Shown here: in pieces, positions 23,616-34,000 of the stretch | Layout: each line of letters begins with the position of its first letter | How positions within the stretch are numbered: the first letter of the stretch is position 1 | Origin: Nephromyces sp. MM_2019 | Lineage: Eukaryota > Apicomplexa > Aconoidasida > Nephromycida | NCBI GenBank assembly: GCA_015657535.1 | Contig: JADHZB010002082.1 | Location: 1 to 36,341 of the forward strand | Direction of reading: 5' to 3' | Length of the DNA: 36,341 bases | Program-made: the position numbers and the translations under genes | The notes under the pieces: model-generated | The model's database searches: none | What the model was told of the DNA's origin: nothing | Seen by the model: the letters and a program-made list of their open reading frames with translations, nothing else

Positions 23616-24445
23616 ATCAAGGAAATTGTTCCTAGTCCGCACACCATAATTCTAAACTTGCTAGACTTAATCATATTCCTAATATCATTTTCCTTCAGGT
23701 AAACAGAAACCATTCCCTTTTTGTAATACTCGAGAGATTCATAAGCCTTAAGAATAGAGATTTCCAGGGAAGACCTAGGACCACCTTCAGCTTCTTTTGA
23801 GTCTGGTGAGTTGCTGTGTCCCCATGCTAGATTGAAGTCAAAAAAAACTGAAGATTTCACTGGACTATTCGTACCACCATGATGAAACACACAGAAGTGG
23901 TAAATTGAGTTATCATCCACAGCAGCGATCCTGGCATGGTAAGCGCGTTTACCATAATCAAAGAACAAAGGAATAGCTCCAGTTGCAGCAATTCCTTTGC
24001 TTGAGGTATCTTCGAAAAACTGCTTCCAATGAACAGGATTCATCGCGGAAAATCTTTCAAGCTCTGGAGGAATAGCTGTGCTCTCTGAGGAGAAAATTGC
24101 AAAGCCAACATGGCTAGGATTATCCACTTCACTCTCACTCTGTTGAGCTACTAATAACGCATAATCTGCTAATAAATAAAAGCTATCTTTACGAGTTGCT
24201 GGATCCATTGGCTGAGTAGGTCCAATATTTACAACAGCAAGAACCTGAGTACCTTTAAATATCCTTTCGCTGTAGCATTTTTGCTCATTAACAGCAACTT
24301 CCTGAGTAAATTTCATGCCATTTGCTAGTATTATGAATATAGTGACTGCTAAAAAAAGAAGTTTAAAGATGGAACTTTTGAAATTAGACCTTGAAAGAGT
24401 GATACTTCCCATCATTGTGTGCGCCTTTCTTTTGTAATCTGACAA
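23549..24445 (-). CDS. p24/TMED family cargo receptor (GOLD domain)
   Basis: p24 proteins are type I membrane proteins that cycle between ER and Golgi and sort cargo into COPII and COPI vesicles. This 298-residue protein is intact in one exon. A hydrophobic signal/anchor lies at residues 27-43, preceded by a basic N-terminus. The GOLD domain starts with KCYSERIFKGTQVLAVV (Cys57) and ends with IYHFCVFHHGG (Cys185), the usual disulfide pair of the family, followed by SSVFFDFNLAWG. A helical stretch (226-262) leads to a membrane segment (265-287) ending QIYWL. The tail RRFFKAKKMI has the FF motif (COPII) and a C-terminal KKxx (COPI). At 298 residues it is longer than typical p24 proteins (about 200-230), with extra sequence inside the lumenal domain (about 75-165) and before the helix. 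An internal Met at position 11 or 12 is an alternative start. The degenerate tail repeats directly follow the stop. Confidence 0.87.
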   Translation of the reverse strand: MSDYKRKAHTMMGSITLSRSNFKSSIFKLLFLAVTIFIILANGMKFTQEVAVNEQKCYSERIFKGTQVLAVVNIGPTQPMDPATRKDSFYLLADYALLVAQQSESEVDNPSHVGFAIFSSESTAIPPELERFSAMNPVHWKQFFEDTSSKGIAATGAIPLFFDYGKRAYHARIAAVDDNSIYHFCVFHHGGTNSPVKSSVFFDFNLAWGHSNSPDSKEAEGGPRSSLEISILKAYESLEYYKKGMVSVYLKENDIRNMIKSSKFRIMVCGLGTISLIICMAFFQIYWLRRFFKAKKMI

Positions 24446-25091
24446 TCACAGTAAAAAGGGGGAATACCAAGCTTTTTTTTGAAAGCTTCAAGGCTGGTCC
24501 GACAAAAAAAATTACTAGCTTTCTCAAAAGTATGAAAGGATCCCTCTTTGGAAATATTTAGTAAAAATGACTCCTCTTCATAGGAGAAAAGAAGCAGAAA
24601 AATCTCTAAACGTGACCAAGAACTGCCCTATATGAAGAGTATATGCTAGAAGTACGTGCTAGTCAGTTTAGAAGAGCAGTTTAGGACCCTCTGCATATCG
24701 AAAGAGTTGGGTTAAATTATTTGGATGAGAAATGGTAGATGAATTGAATGAAGTCATGAGCCTAATCGTCAAGGTTTCGATGATATCTTCCATTCGCTTT
24801 TGAGTCTGTTTTTATATTATTTTTGGTAGTATTTATGTAAAAAATCGGTAAAATTATCGTCATTTGATTCCTCCCCCGAAGTGCTTGTGTAGCTGTAGCG
24901 GCCAACAGGCTTTTCAAAGAAAAGAATGCTCCCAAGCTTTCAAGGGTTAAGATAGACTAGTGACTAGACGAAAAAGTGTGTGGCAGCCTTTGAATTTTTG
25001 CAGTTTATCGGCTGGAAGGAATGCTAGCTAGATGTAAAATTGGAAGGGCGTTTTCTTGGGGAAGCGAGGTGGGGTAGTGGAAGTTGAATTC

Positions 25092-25210
25092 AATAGAGAA
25101 ATCGAGAGCGTTCCTTTAGATAAGCTCATTCCACTAATGAAAGTTCAACCCAGCTAATAGAGAAATCTCTCTCTGTCAAACAAGCTCATTCAACTAATGA
25201 AACTCAAACA
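25092..25210. repeat. Imperfect two-copy tandem duplication, 64-bp period
   Basis: AATAGAGAAATC begins at 25092 and 25156, and AAGCTCATTC-ACTAATGAAA is shared by both units. The copies differ by several substitutions and small indels. Confidence 0.8.
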
Positions 25211-25929
25211 ATGCTGTCACTAGAAGCCTCACACCACTTACTACTTGAATGAGCAAACTCCCACCAATTTTCCAGCATTTTCGCTGCGAGTTCAGCAAGA
25301 TAACCACAAAATTAAGCCAAAAATTCTGCACTTTTCTCTGCTTTCCAACACCCTTTCAATCAGCTATAGGCGATTAGCTGATGTGGCGCTAGTGAAACAT
25401 CACAGCTCCCTAGCCTTATCATGCGCAGGTATCGCCTAATCGGCTTTTTTCGCAGTCAATAAAAGCACTAAACTTCTCCGTTTTTCAATAAATTCTCTCT
25501 AAAAAAATATATAGAATCCTCTGTTTATTCCTATTTATATTCATGATGAAACTTGCAACTCCACCCCACTCGCTACAAAAGACATCTTTTCCCCCTGAAA
25601 TAATCACCCGAACCGTTGCTGGATGAAGAGCCGTGTGTGATACTCGCGTGGCTACTTATCGCGGAGTGTGGTTGCTGTATGGCACACTCACCCTTGGCCA
25701 GGCTTCTACAGCAGGCCCCTCCTGCTTAAGTGTATAACAAAAGGAAGCTGAGAGAAGTGCTCGTCGCCTGATATGACTGCTTCTTCCTGGATTTCCACAT
25801 TTTTATCCAAACTGCCTTTCGCTCTCATTCAGTAAATCATCACACTCGAGAGGCTATCCAGCTGCATCAGGAGCATTTTGGTGCTACCACCTGCTGGGCA
25901 TCTCCTCTTCATCATCTTGTTTTAGGGTA

Positions 25930-26035
25930 GGAATTGAAGAAAAGATACCTCTATTTGAGAAAAACCTCTCCCTTAGTAGATGAATTAAAGAGAAGAGATC
26001 TCTCCTTGAGAAACGCCTCTCTCCCTTACTATAGT
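25930..26035. repeat. Imperfect two-copy tandem duplication, about 51-bp period
   Basis: ATTGAAGAAAAGATACCTCT (25933) recurs diverged as ATTAAAGAGAAGAGATCTCT (25984). Both are followed by TTGAGAAA-CCTCTC and a CCCTTA-TA end. Confidence 0.75.
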
Positions 26036-27054
26036 GTCTATGAACTTCCTGGTAAGCGTATTCCAGTCTAACACACGCGCATTATTTCCACCGAGGCTTT
26101 ACGAAGATACTACGCTATGGAACGTCACTTCATAGCCCTGAACTCTGCAAGATTGCTCTTTTTCTTTATCCTACCGCTTATACATGTGTGTATGCGTGTT
26201 TTTTGTTTTCTGCTTTGAGTGCTACATTGAGCTTGATGAGGGAACCGTCTGTTTGCCCCTTATTTTACTTTATTTTGGGCTTCTGGATGTTTTTCTTGGA
26301 TATTCCTACATCTCACACCGACTTGAGTCGAATAGCAAACGAAATACTATCCTCGAGAGCAAAGTCTCAAGTGTGGACTTGGTTTCTCTAAGAATGTTCT
26401 TGGCTGAAGCAGCGTAGCCAATTATACTGCCGATTTTTGCTGCTGCGCACTTGTGTTCAGTGCGCACATGCTGTTTGCGTTCCTGCACTCTATGAAATAG
26501 TAGCTTGATAAAATTGTGCTTCCTCTTGTGGCTTCTCGCTATGGATATAACCTCGAATTTTCTTAATTCCTAGACCTTTTTCTTTTTATGGAATATTGGG
26601 TTGTTGATCCACGCTTGTTTGCTTAGTGAGCTGATTGTTATAAGAGAGAGGGTTTTTTTGTAGCAGAATTCTGGTGAAATATATTTGGTGCGAAAATGAG
26701 TGTATTAATGAGGGAATTTTGCAGCTCAAATTCTTTTTTTCTAGTGATAATTTACACTTTTTGCTGCAGTACACAATCTGCAAGTCAAATCGCTATGCTG
26801 AGGGTTCGGTATTAACCGATTTTGAGAATTGAAGACGGCACTCGGTTTGCATCATTTCATTGTTGTTCTTATCATTGCTGCTCATCATTTTTTTAATTTG
26901 GCGACGTCTTCGCTTTTGACGGTGTGGTTATATGCTTCTTTTCAAAGCCCGCAATGCAGCCTTGGGGATTAACTAGCACTTTATCGTTTGTTAGAGAAAT
27001 TAATGAACATTCAATCATTTTGATCCACTGCCTTCCACTTGTCTGACTTGTGGT

Positions 27055-27155
27055 TTTCACTGCTTTGCACTGGCTTGCACTGGTTTGCACTGGTTTTCAC
27101 TATTTTCTACTTGTCTTCACTATTTTCCCCTAGTTTTCCCTAGTCTTCACTAATG
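27055..27155. repeat. Short-unit tandem repeat, CACTGGTTTGC-like
   Basis: Nine or so degenerate 10-16-base units (TTTGCACTGG, TTTTCACTATT, CTTGTCTTCACTATTTTCCCC and relatives) follow each other without spacer. They lie about 150 bases upstream of the ATG at 27309. Confidence 0.75.
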
Positions 27156-27308
27156 CATATCATGCAGGCCTCTTTTCACGTCGAGCAATCAGTATGCTTG
27201 GTGCTGCTACATCCAGTATCCAATCTACTAGGAAATCTTGAAAGCTTGTTTCTAATCTGAATGTTAAAGACTCCTTTCTTTTTAGGTGAAATCTTTTGAG
27301 GAGAGATA

Positions 27309-29781
27309 ATGAGGCTCGCGAATGTAATGAAGGCAGCTTCTTCTGCCTCGAATACTTTAAATGACCTAAAACTCTCTACGGTACTTCCCTTCCGCTGGGT
27401 ATTAGAGTCTCCCAATTACGTCAGAGTTCCTCTCTGGAAGCAGTATTGGGAATCTCAGTTTGCTAACCGCTCATTTTTCTTCTTTGGAAATGCTTGGACT
27501 GCCCCTGTATCACTTACGTTTTTCATCTGGGCTTCTAGGATTTTAGGTAAGGACTAGCTGATTTTTTCAAAGTATTTTTTGATGTCAAAATTTGTGCCTT
27601 ATATGTGTGAATTTCTAGAATCTCTAAGCGCAAACGGTGATATTTTGGTGCTATTGAGTTATGGCTTCATTGTGAGGCTTCATTGTGTTTTGGTGTGTTG
27701 GTGATGCTACGTTTATGTGGTTTTCGCACGCACAAGATAGGAACTTTTAACTAGTTTTCTCTCGTCTCTGCGGCATTGTATCCTCAGATCCCCCACCAAA
27801 AGAGAGGCTCGATAGGTATTGGTTTAACTCTGGTTAGTTGTGTGTATTGTAGCTGTACAATGTATCACTTTCTGCTGCTTTATTTATCGCCTGTGAAAGC
27901 ATTCTGTAGCTCTCGCGCTTAAACTTCCAATGTTATACACATGTAAATGAAGAGAATCTCGCCTGCTTATGGATGATTCTCCTATATTCTGAATGTTTGC
28001 GTTTTTTCGCTTTGTATTTGTACAGTGAAGAAGCTTAGCTCTTTAGCTTGTATTAAGTTTAGCCTTCTGAAGATGATAAAATAGGAATATCTTTATCTAT
28101 TTTATTCTGTATAATATCACTATTGCTTTATGAACTTTGTTGTTTAGCTTACTAGTAGCTTACTTCTTATACTAACATTACTCGACATGCACACACAACC
28201 ACTTGCTTGCTGCCCCTATTAAACTAGCAGCTTAATGTCTATACTAACATGTCTCGATACACACACACAACCACTTGCTGCCAACAAAAGATTTTCTGCT
28301 TATCTGTTCTATTCATCTAGTATGCTTGCCTATGAAATATCCCCTCTTTTTCTGATGGGTTTTTAGTGTCTCCTGATTGACGTTGCTTGCAAAAAGCAGT
28401 GTACGTACACTCGTGCGATCGTATGATATACTCGCAAATACTTTTCTGTTTTTGCCTTCAAATTTTCTTTTATGCTTTTTCACCTTGCTACGATTCATCG
28501 ATACATTGAAGCTTCTAAGCATCCTCTTTCTTCCCTACACACAGCCTGAGCTAGCCACCTTTCATTTCATGAGAATCTTCACGTTATTTCAGCGTTTCAA
28601 AAGCCTCCTACTCTAATTTTGCTTCCTCAGCAAAGTTTCGAATTCTTTCCGCTTTCCATAACCCTGGAAAGCGTCCTGCCGTGAAGATTAGCCTAATGAC
28701 GTATGAAGTGCGATACTTCTTTAGAGGACTAGACCATCCCTTTACAATGAATGAAGTAAAAGATTTCTGGTATAAAATAAAGGAAAACTATTTGATTGAA
28801 AAGCATCCAGGGATACAGTATCCTTACGTTTTCCGTAACTTCAGCAGTGTACAGACACCTGCTGTTTTGGAGGTAAAAGCATCTTTTTCAGGAAAAGCCG
28901 ATTTTAGTTGCTTCTCCAAGTCGTTTTCTTGATTGTCATTGAGTGTGTGCAATGTTTCTAGCGTTTATGGTTATACTTCATATGCTTCGCACACTAAATG
29001 AAGCCTTGTATTCACTAACAGAAAGTGATGCTTGGAAAAAAAGTATACCATCCTATTTCTAGTGCGTATGAGAAATCCTTCACAGTGCAATTCCCATCAG
29101 TCTCATCTGATTATTTAGCATATGATTTTGAAGGTTTTTGGAGTATTTTTTGTGTGTATATCTCCAACAAGATGTGTTCGATTTCATCTTTTGTTTACTA
29201 GCCTTTATTTGATATAAGAGCAGATAATGGATTTCGAAGATTGGTGTGTTGAAGAAAGTTGCAAAGTCTTCTTGTTTTTCACATTTGATTTAGCTTGAAA
29301 AACTTGAGATATATATTTTGTGCGAAAGTTTTGTACAGGGTTTTATACACTGTTTCATCTATTTTGAAACTTCAACCTCTTTTACCCTGGTATTTACAGA
29401 ATATCGACTGATTTTAATCAGGCCGAAATCAATGTGTGTGCTCTCTGTGAGTATGCTCTCTTCTACTCGTTGTGTGCGAGTGTACTCTCTCCCGCCACTC
29501 TTTGTGCGTGAGTGTGTGTGCTGTGGCAGAACTTTCCAGAGATAAATCGACAAAAGTACTGCGGTTACTTCATACACACCACTGTTTTTCATTGCATCAA
29601 GGACTGGTCTTCAATTCATAACTTCTGGCAAAGTGCTTTGCCCCTTTTTGAAGTTTTCTGTTTATAATCCCTTCATTTAGCTCTCTTCAAGGTTTGAATG
29701 AAATGGGGTTTCTGTGTGCATCTCTTTACTATGCAGGTAAACACTTATCCTAGCATCCAGGAACATCCTCATCATCATTGA
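27309..29781 (+). CDS. Three-exon gene, 174-aa single-pass membrane protein, unrecognised
   Basis: Exons 27309-27546, 28631-28872 and 29737-29781 have clean borders (TTTTAG/GTAAGG; CTTCCTCAG/CA; GAG/GTAAAA; TATGCAG/GTA) and phases 1 then 0, giving 175 codons with TGA. ATG 27309 is the first Met after an in-frame TGA at 27297. The N-terminus is amphipathic (MRLANVMKAASSASNTLN) and could be a mitochondrial targeting sequence. A hydrophobic aromatic segment (FFFFGNAWTAPVSLTFFIW, about residues 56-74) is a likely membrane span. Exon 2 is hydrophilic with RYFFRGLDHPFTMNEVKDFW and HPGIQYPYVFRNF. The protein ends in PSIQEHPHHH. Size, one span and aromatic-rich loops would suit an accessory subunit of a mitochondrial inner-membrane complex, but this is inference; no family is recognised. 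The third exon is short, and its choice rests on phase and acceptor only. Confidence 0.7.
28155..28285. repeat. Imperfect two-copy tandem duplication, 72-bp period
   Basis: ATACTAACAT begins at 28169 and 28241. Each copy continues with CTCGA, a short ACACACA run, CAACCACTTGC and TGCC. It lies in intron 1 of the 174-aa gene. Confidence 0.8.
28398..28411. other. 14-bp perfect palindrome with GTACGTAC core
   Basis: AGTGTACGTACACT is its own reverse complement and shares GTGTACGTACAC with the 18-bp palindrome at 2423-2440. It lies in intron 1 of the 174-aa gene. Confidence 0.75.
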
Positions 29782-30447
29782 TGCCTTTTAAGGAAGATGC
29801 CTCAGAATGCGTGTGTGTGCGGATTCCCTTAAGTTTAGTTGCTTTGATTCATGTGTAGCAGAAAATAAGGATTAGGAGCTGCACTCTGTGCTCGCGAGAA
29901 AAGAGATATCGGCTTGCAGTACATGACCCACCACACACACACACACACATACGCACACGTTTTATATTTATGGTAAACTTCTTGGAAGAAGGAACGCTGT
30001 GTGCTCCGTTGTTAGTTTATCAATACCACTCCCTTTCATTGGAAGATAGGGTTCGTGTAAGCCACGTTACATATTAGTTTTTTGTGTGTTAGTTTTTCGG
30101 GTAAGGAAGCAGGAGAAGGAAGTTCTTGTAGCGATTTCAAGTGTCTTTGATAAGTTTCACTGGTACCTTATAGTGTAGGTCTCGATCATAACCCTGATTT
30201 AGTGGTGACACACACACACACCCTTGAATCTTCTCAATTAGGGCTACGAAAGCTACCTAGAAACAGCATTTGTCTCAAATTTGCCCAACATATATGATCT
30301 CTCCGTGATGCTCCGGTTTTGCTCTTGAAATCGCAATTTTACGTGTTTCTGCTTTACCCCCCTTTTTGAAAGAAACTTTAAGAACAGGAAGTTTTTGGAG
30401 GTGTGCGTAATTTTGTGATTCCGAGGGGTTTCTTCTCTCTTTCTGGC
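29782..30447. other. Interval between convergent genes
   Basis: This 0.67-kb gap lies between the stop of the 174-aa gene (+) and the stop of the small minus-strand ORF. It should contain both 3' untranslated regions and polyadenylation signals. A (CA)n run lies at about 29933-29950 and a shorter one at 30209-30222. No ORF is supported. Confidence 0.6.
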
Positions 30448-30687
30448 TCATTCAAGGAGTGCCTCCTCGAGTAGCTTGTTTCGCAGGTTCTTCCAGTTTT
30501 CCGCTTGACAAAGTGATTGCTCTCTAAATTCTATGCTTACCTGCCATTGCAAAGTCCCATTGAGAAACATCTTTTCTTGTGCTTTATAACGAGAGTATAG
30601 TGGCTTTTGGTGGTGCAGTACATACACCATGAATCTTGCTGATCTCGTCGATACCATCATTTGTTTTGCATCTCCTGTGATAGCCAA
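30448..30687 (-). CDS. Small basic protein, about 69-79 aa, unrecognised
   Basis: An open frame ends at TGA 30448-30450. The likely start is the Met of MVSTRSARFMVYVLHHQKPL, giving about 69 residues; an upstream Met would give 79. The sequence is protein-like: KAQEKMFLNGTLQWQ, then EQSLCQAENWKNLRNKLLEE and ALLE at the end, the last part being helical and amphipathic. No family is recognised. A perfect donor-like CAG/GTAAGC (- strand, near 30543-30535) sits in the middle of the frame, yet the frame stays open and protein-like after it, so either the site is unused or the downstream half is an intron read by chance. The gene is convergent with the 174-aa gene. Confidence 0.4.
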   Translation of the reverse strand: MAITGDAKQMMVSTRSARFMVYVLHHQKPLYSRYKAQEKMFLNGTLQWQVSIEFREQSLCQAENWKNLRNKLLEEALLE

Positions 30688-31509
30688 GTATTTTGCTGAT
30701 TTCTGGTTAGCAAGGAGAATCCAAGCAAGTCCAAGATTTTATGTCGCTACTCTATGTGTGTGTGTGTGTATGGATGGCTTAACGTTCTGCTGCTTTAGAG
30801 TCTTGGATGCGACTCGGCTACTCCTTTCAGTATCTGCTTCTGAGATTGATTTTTTGCATATATCTCACAGGATTTTGAAGCTACATCTAAGCAATGCCAA
30901 TAGTCCCTAGGTGTATATATACTTTGGGGGAGAATGCTACTCATATGCAGCGTAAAGCAGCTCAATTAGGAGCTTGATCATTGCTTTAGGGGGTTAGTAG
31001 CAGTAATCATATTCAAACCGCAGCGGGTGCTTCAAAGCTCTTCTTCATCGCCTTTTTGAGAGCTTCAGCCAAGCTTCAGGCTTCCTCATCATCTGCTAAC
31101 TTAGACTCCACCTAGTATCAACCATTAGTTAAATTTCCCTAAATGATCAGAAGATTTCCAAGTCTTTTCGAGCAAAACTGCTCCCGAAAGGTGTGTGGAT
31201 AACAGCTGCAAGTGCTGCTTTCGAAGGGCGATGCAATAGCAACTTCTGCTCTTCTTACGGCTTCATTTTTATCTAAATACATACCCTTTGTTGTCACAAA
31301 CACAAGGTGTGTGGCGATGAAGATGCTTTGTGTGTCAAGTGCGCTTTTTTCCAGAGCTTTAGAGTCGGCGAACTTGGAACTCTTTTTTGTGGTTTTTTTG
31401 TCTTGAAAGTAGAGAAAGCGAGAGGATATGTTAATAGACAGGAGATTCGAGTGAGAATAGGTTGTCTCTCTAAGCTAGTAGAGCTATGGATGCTTTAGCA
31501 GTCTTAAAC

Positions 31510-31660
31510 TAGGAAGAAAGAGGGTAGTTTGAAGGGATTTGTTGATGTGGTGCTCCACATGCTAATAGAGTGTGAAGGTAGTATTTTCATTAAATTAGTG
31601 AGAAAGAGGGTAGCTTTGAAGTACTAGGTGATGTAGTGCTTCACCAAGTCCTTTACGTGT
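31510..31660. repeat. Imperfect two-copy tandem duplication, about 86-bp period
   Basis: AGAAAGAGGGTAG begins at 31515 and 31601. Both units continue with TTTGAAG, TGATGT-GTGCT-CAC and a GTGTGAAG end. Confidence 0.75.
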
Positions 31661-31943
31661 GAAGACCGTGTATATGCCTCTTTAGACGACGTTAGGATTC
31701 CTCAAGAGCGTCGTCTCTCCTTCTTTAGCTGCCTCATAAGTATTCAAGCCTTCTTGACTACGGTGGGAAGGGGATGCTGGGGGTCACAGAATGCTGAGTT
31801 ACGATTACTGTGAGCAACGCCAGTAGCATCTAAAGGCATCAGAAGAATCACACACAATACATAAACACTTGTGTGTGGATTCTATTTAGCGTAGCGAATG
31901 TTTAGGATAGCACAATCAGAAGTATGAAAGTCAGGCTTATAGA

Positions 31944-32003
31944 ACACACACACACACACTGCAACCACAAGCCACACACACACACACGTACACACGTACA
32001 CGT

Positions 32004-32064
<61 letters not shown>
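31944..32064. repeat. Interrupted (CA)n array
   Basis: CA dinucleotide runs interrupted by GCAACCACAAGC, several ACGTACACGTAC pieces and AAACAC variants. Confidence 0.95.
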
Positions 32065-33007
32065 TCATATATTTGATCAACAGAATTTAAGCAGAATTGT
32101 AGGTCTTTTGAGCGCTAGTGATAAATATTTATAAACAAATTGAGCCAGAGCGTAGGGAGTGTGCACTCAGCACGCGCAAAACCTGCCTCTAGTAAACTCA
32201 AGTGTTTCACCCTCCAGGTTTCCCGCCTAGAGTCGCACCTACTGAAGAGCAACTCGAGCGATAATAGGCAAAAACCCATCCTTAAACCTTAGTATTTCGC
32301 CTCTGGAGCTAGGCAAAGTAGCTCTCTATCGACTGCATTCTGTGCTAAGCTCCTAAGCCTTGCCTAGCTCAGAAAAAATTCCAGCTTGTAAGCTCTTTTT
32401 GGCTTAAAGGTGCGACATGAAGGCTAGAGGATGTAATTTTGATAAGCAACCATTATTCTATAGTTTGCGCTTATTGCTGGCAGTGTGCACGAACCGTGTG
32501 TGTGCGAAGGTTCTTTTTAATCTATGAGTGCGCCAACGTTATTCTAATCTACACGTGTGAAAAGATTTCCTCAAATATTCATGTACCCTATTGCTACCCT
32601 GTGTGTGCAAGCCATCCTTAATCCTTGTGTGTGTGCAAACTATCCCTACTTCACCTATCATCAACCATTTTATGCTTTTTAAAAGAACGCCTGTACGTAC
32701 ACCATCCCAAATTAACTATAAAAACCCTGAATTCACTCAAAAAATCACTTTTATTTATCAGATTCTTCCAAAATCTAAGCTGCTGCACAGCGTTATACTC
32801 CTCTTCATAGCCTTTTCTGCACGCTTACATGAACTCAATAAGCCACCACATCTTCCCTGAATGAAGCCACTCACCTGAAATACTTGTTTCATCGGCAACT
32901 TAGCCCATTTTCCAGATGCTCCCTCATTTAGTTGATTAATAAACAAATGGCTTGCCGTTGGCTAAGTACCAGGAAAAAAACATAGAAAATGGTGGTTTTT
33001 TCTTGAG

Positions 33008-33125
33008 CGTGTGTGTGTGTGTGACTGGTGTGAATGTGTGTGGGTGATACGTGTTTGTGCGTATGTATTGGTGTGCATTTGTGTATGTATATGTGTGCGA
33101 TTGGTATACGTGTGTGTATGCATTT
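33008..33125. repeat. (TG)n-rich degenerate array
   Basis: TGTGTGTGTG runs mixed with TGTGCGTATG, GTGTGCATTTG and GATTGGTATACG pieces. Its base sense is opposite to the CA array 300 bases downstream. Confidence 0.85.
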
Positions 33126-33426
33126 TTCTGCGCACATTTGAGTGTCGTTATGTATTTGGGTGTATGCACTACCCCTGTGTTCATGTTAAGCTCAAAGGCA
33201 TGAAATTATTAAAGAAATCTCTAATGAGAGAGTAGTAATGTAAAAATCTCTTCTACAACACAAAATAATACCCAGCGACACACATCTCCAAAGACAAATT
33301 TTTCTCTACTCTAAAAATATTTTTTTCGCACACACCCTGACTCAGAAGGTGATTTTCCGCAAAAACTCCTCATGTATATCTCAAGTCATGGGATGAAGCT
33401 AGTCCAAACCGAGAAGCAAACAAACA

Positions 33427-33577
33427 AACACACACACACACACAAACACACACACAAACACACACACAAATACACACACACAAATACACAAACACAAACA
33501 CACACAAACACAAACACACAAACACACACAAACACAAACACAAACACACAAACACACAAACACACATACACACACAA

Positions 33578-33608
<31 letters not shown>

Positions 33609-33966
33609 AACACACACACACACAAACACACAAACACAAACACACACAAACACACAAACGCACACAAACACACAAACACACACACAAACACACAAAAACA
33701 CACAAACACAAACACACAAACACAAACACACAAACACACACAAACACACACAAACACAAACACACAAACACACACACAAACACACAAACACAAACACAAA
33801 CACACACACACACACAAACACAAACAAACACACACAAACACACAAACAAACACACACAAACACACACACACAAACACACACACACACACAAACACACACA
33901 AACACAAACACACACACAAACACACACAAACACACACAAACAAACACAAACAAACACACACAAACA
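33427..33966. repeat. Long CA/CAAA composite array
   Basis: About 540 bases consisting almost only of CA and AA dinucleotides: (CA)2-9 runs separated by single AA insertions (ACACAAACACACAAAC...). Rare exceptions are CACATACACA, AAATACACA, AACGCACA and one AAAAACA. It lacks stop codons in several frames on both strands, producing long meaningless frames. Confidence 0.97.
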
Positions 33967-34000
33967 GGTTTACCGATCCAAAATCAAGGTGCATAATCAG

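Larger units (their letters stand above)
24446..27308. other. Intergenic region between divergent genes
   Basis: This 2.9-kb region lies between the p24 gene (leftward) and the three-exon gene (rightward), so it should hold both promoters. Only short frames occur (60-80 codons) and none looks coding. It contains two imperfect tandem duplications, an 8-bp inverted repeat (TGCGCACT 26444-26451 / AGTGCGCA 26459-26466), and an array of CACTGGTTTTC-like units. A pyrimidine tract ending TTTAG at about 27285 could be the acceptor of a leader intron for the downstream gene. Confidence 0.6.
30688..33007. other. 2.3-kb interval without a supported gene
   Basis: Only frames of 60-90 codons with low-complexity or unremarkable content occur on either strand. 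It holds a two-copy duplication near 31.5 kb, the CA arrays near 32.0 kb, and a TGTACGTACA palindrome at 32692-32701. I see no RNA gene. Confidence 0.5.

Noticed and set aside
28313..28522. 69-codon minus-strand frame inside intron 1 of the 174-aa gene
   Set aside because: Lys/Arg/Ser-rich translation of T-rich intron sequence, without protein-like pattern.
33427..33966. Possible telomeric or subtelomeric repeat
   Set aside because: The units contain only CA and AA steps, without the runs of C or G found in telomere repeats such as TTTAGGG.
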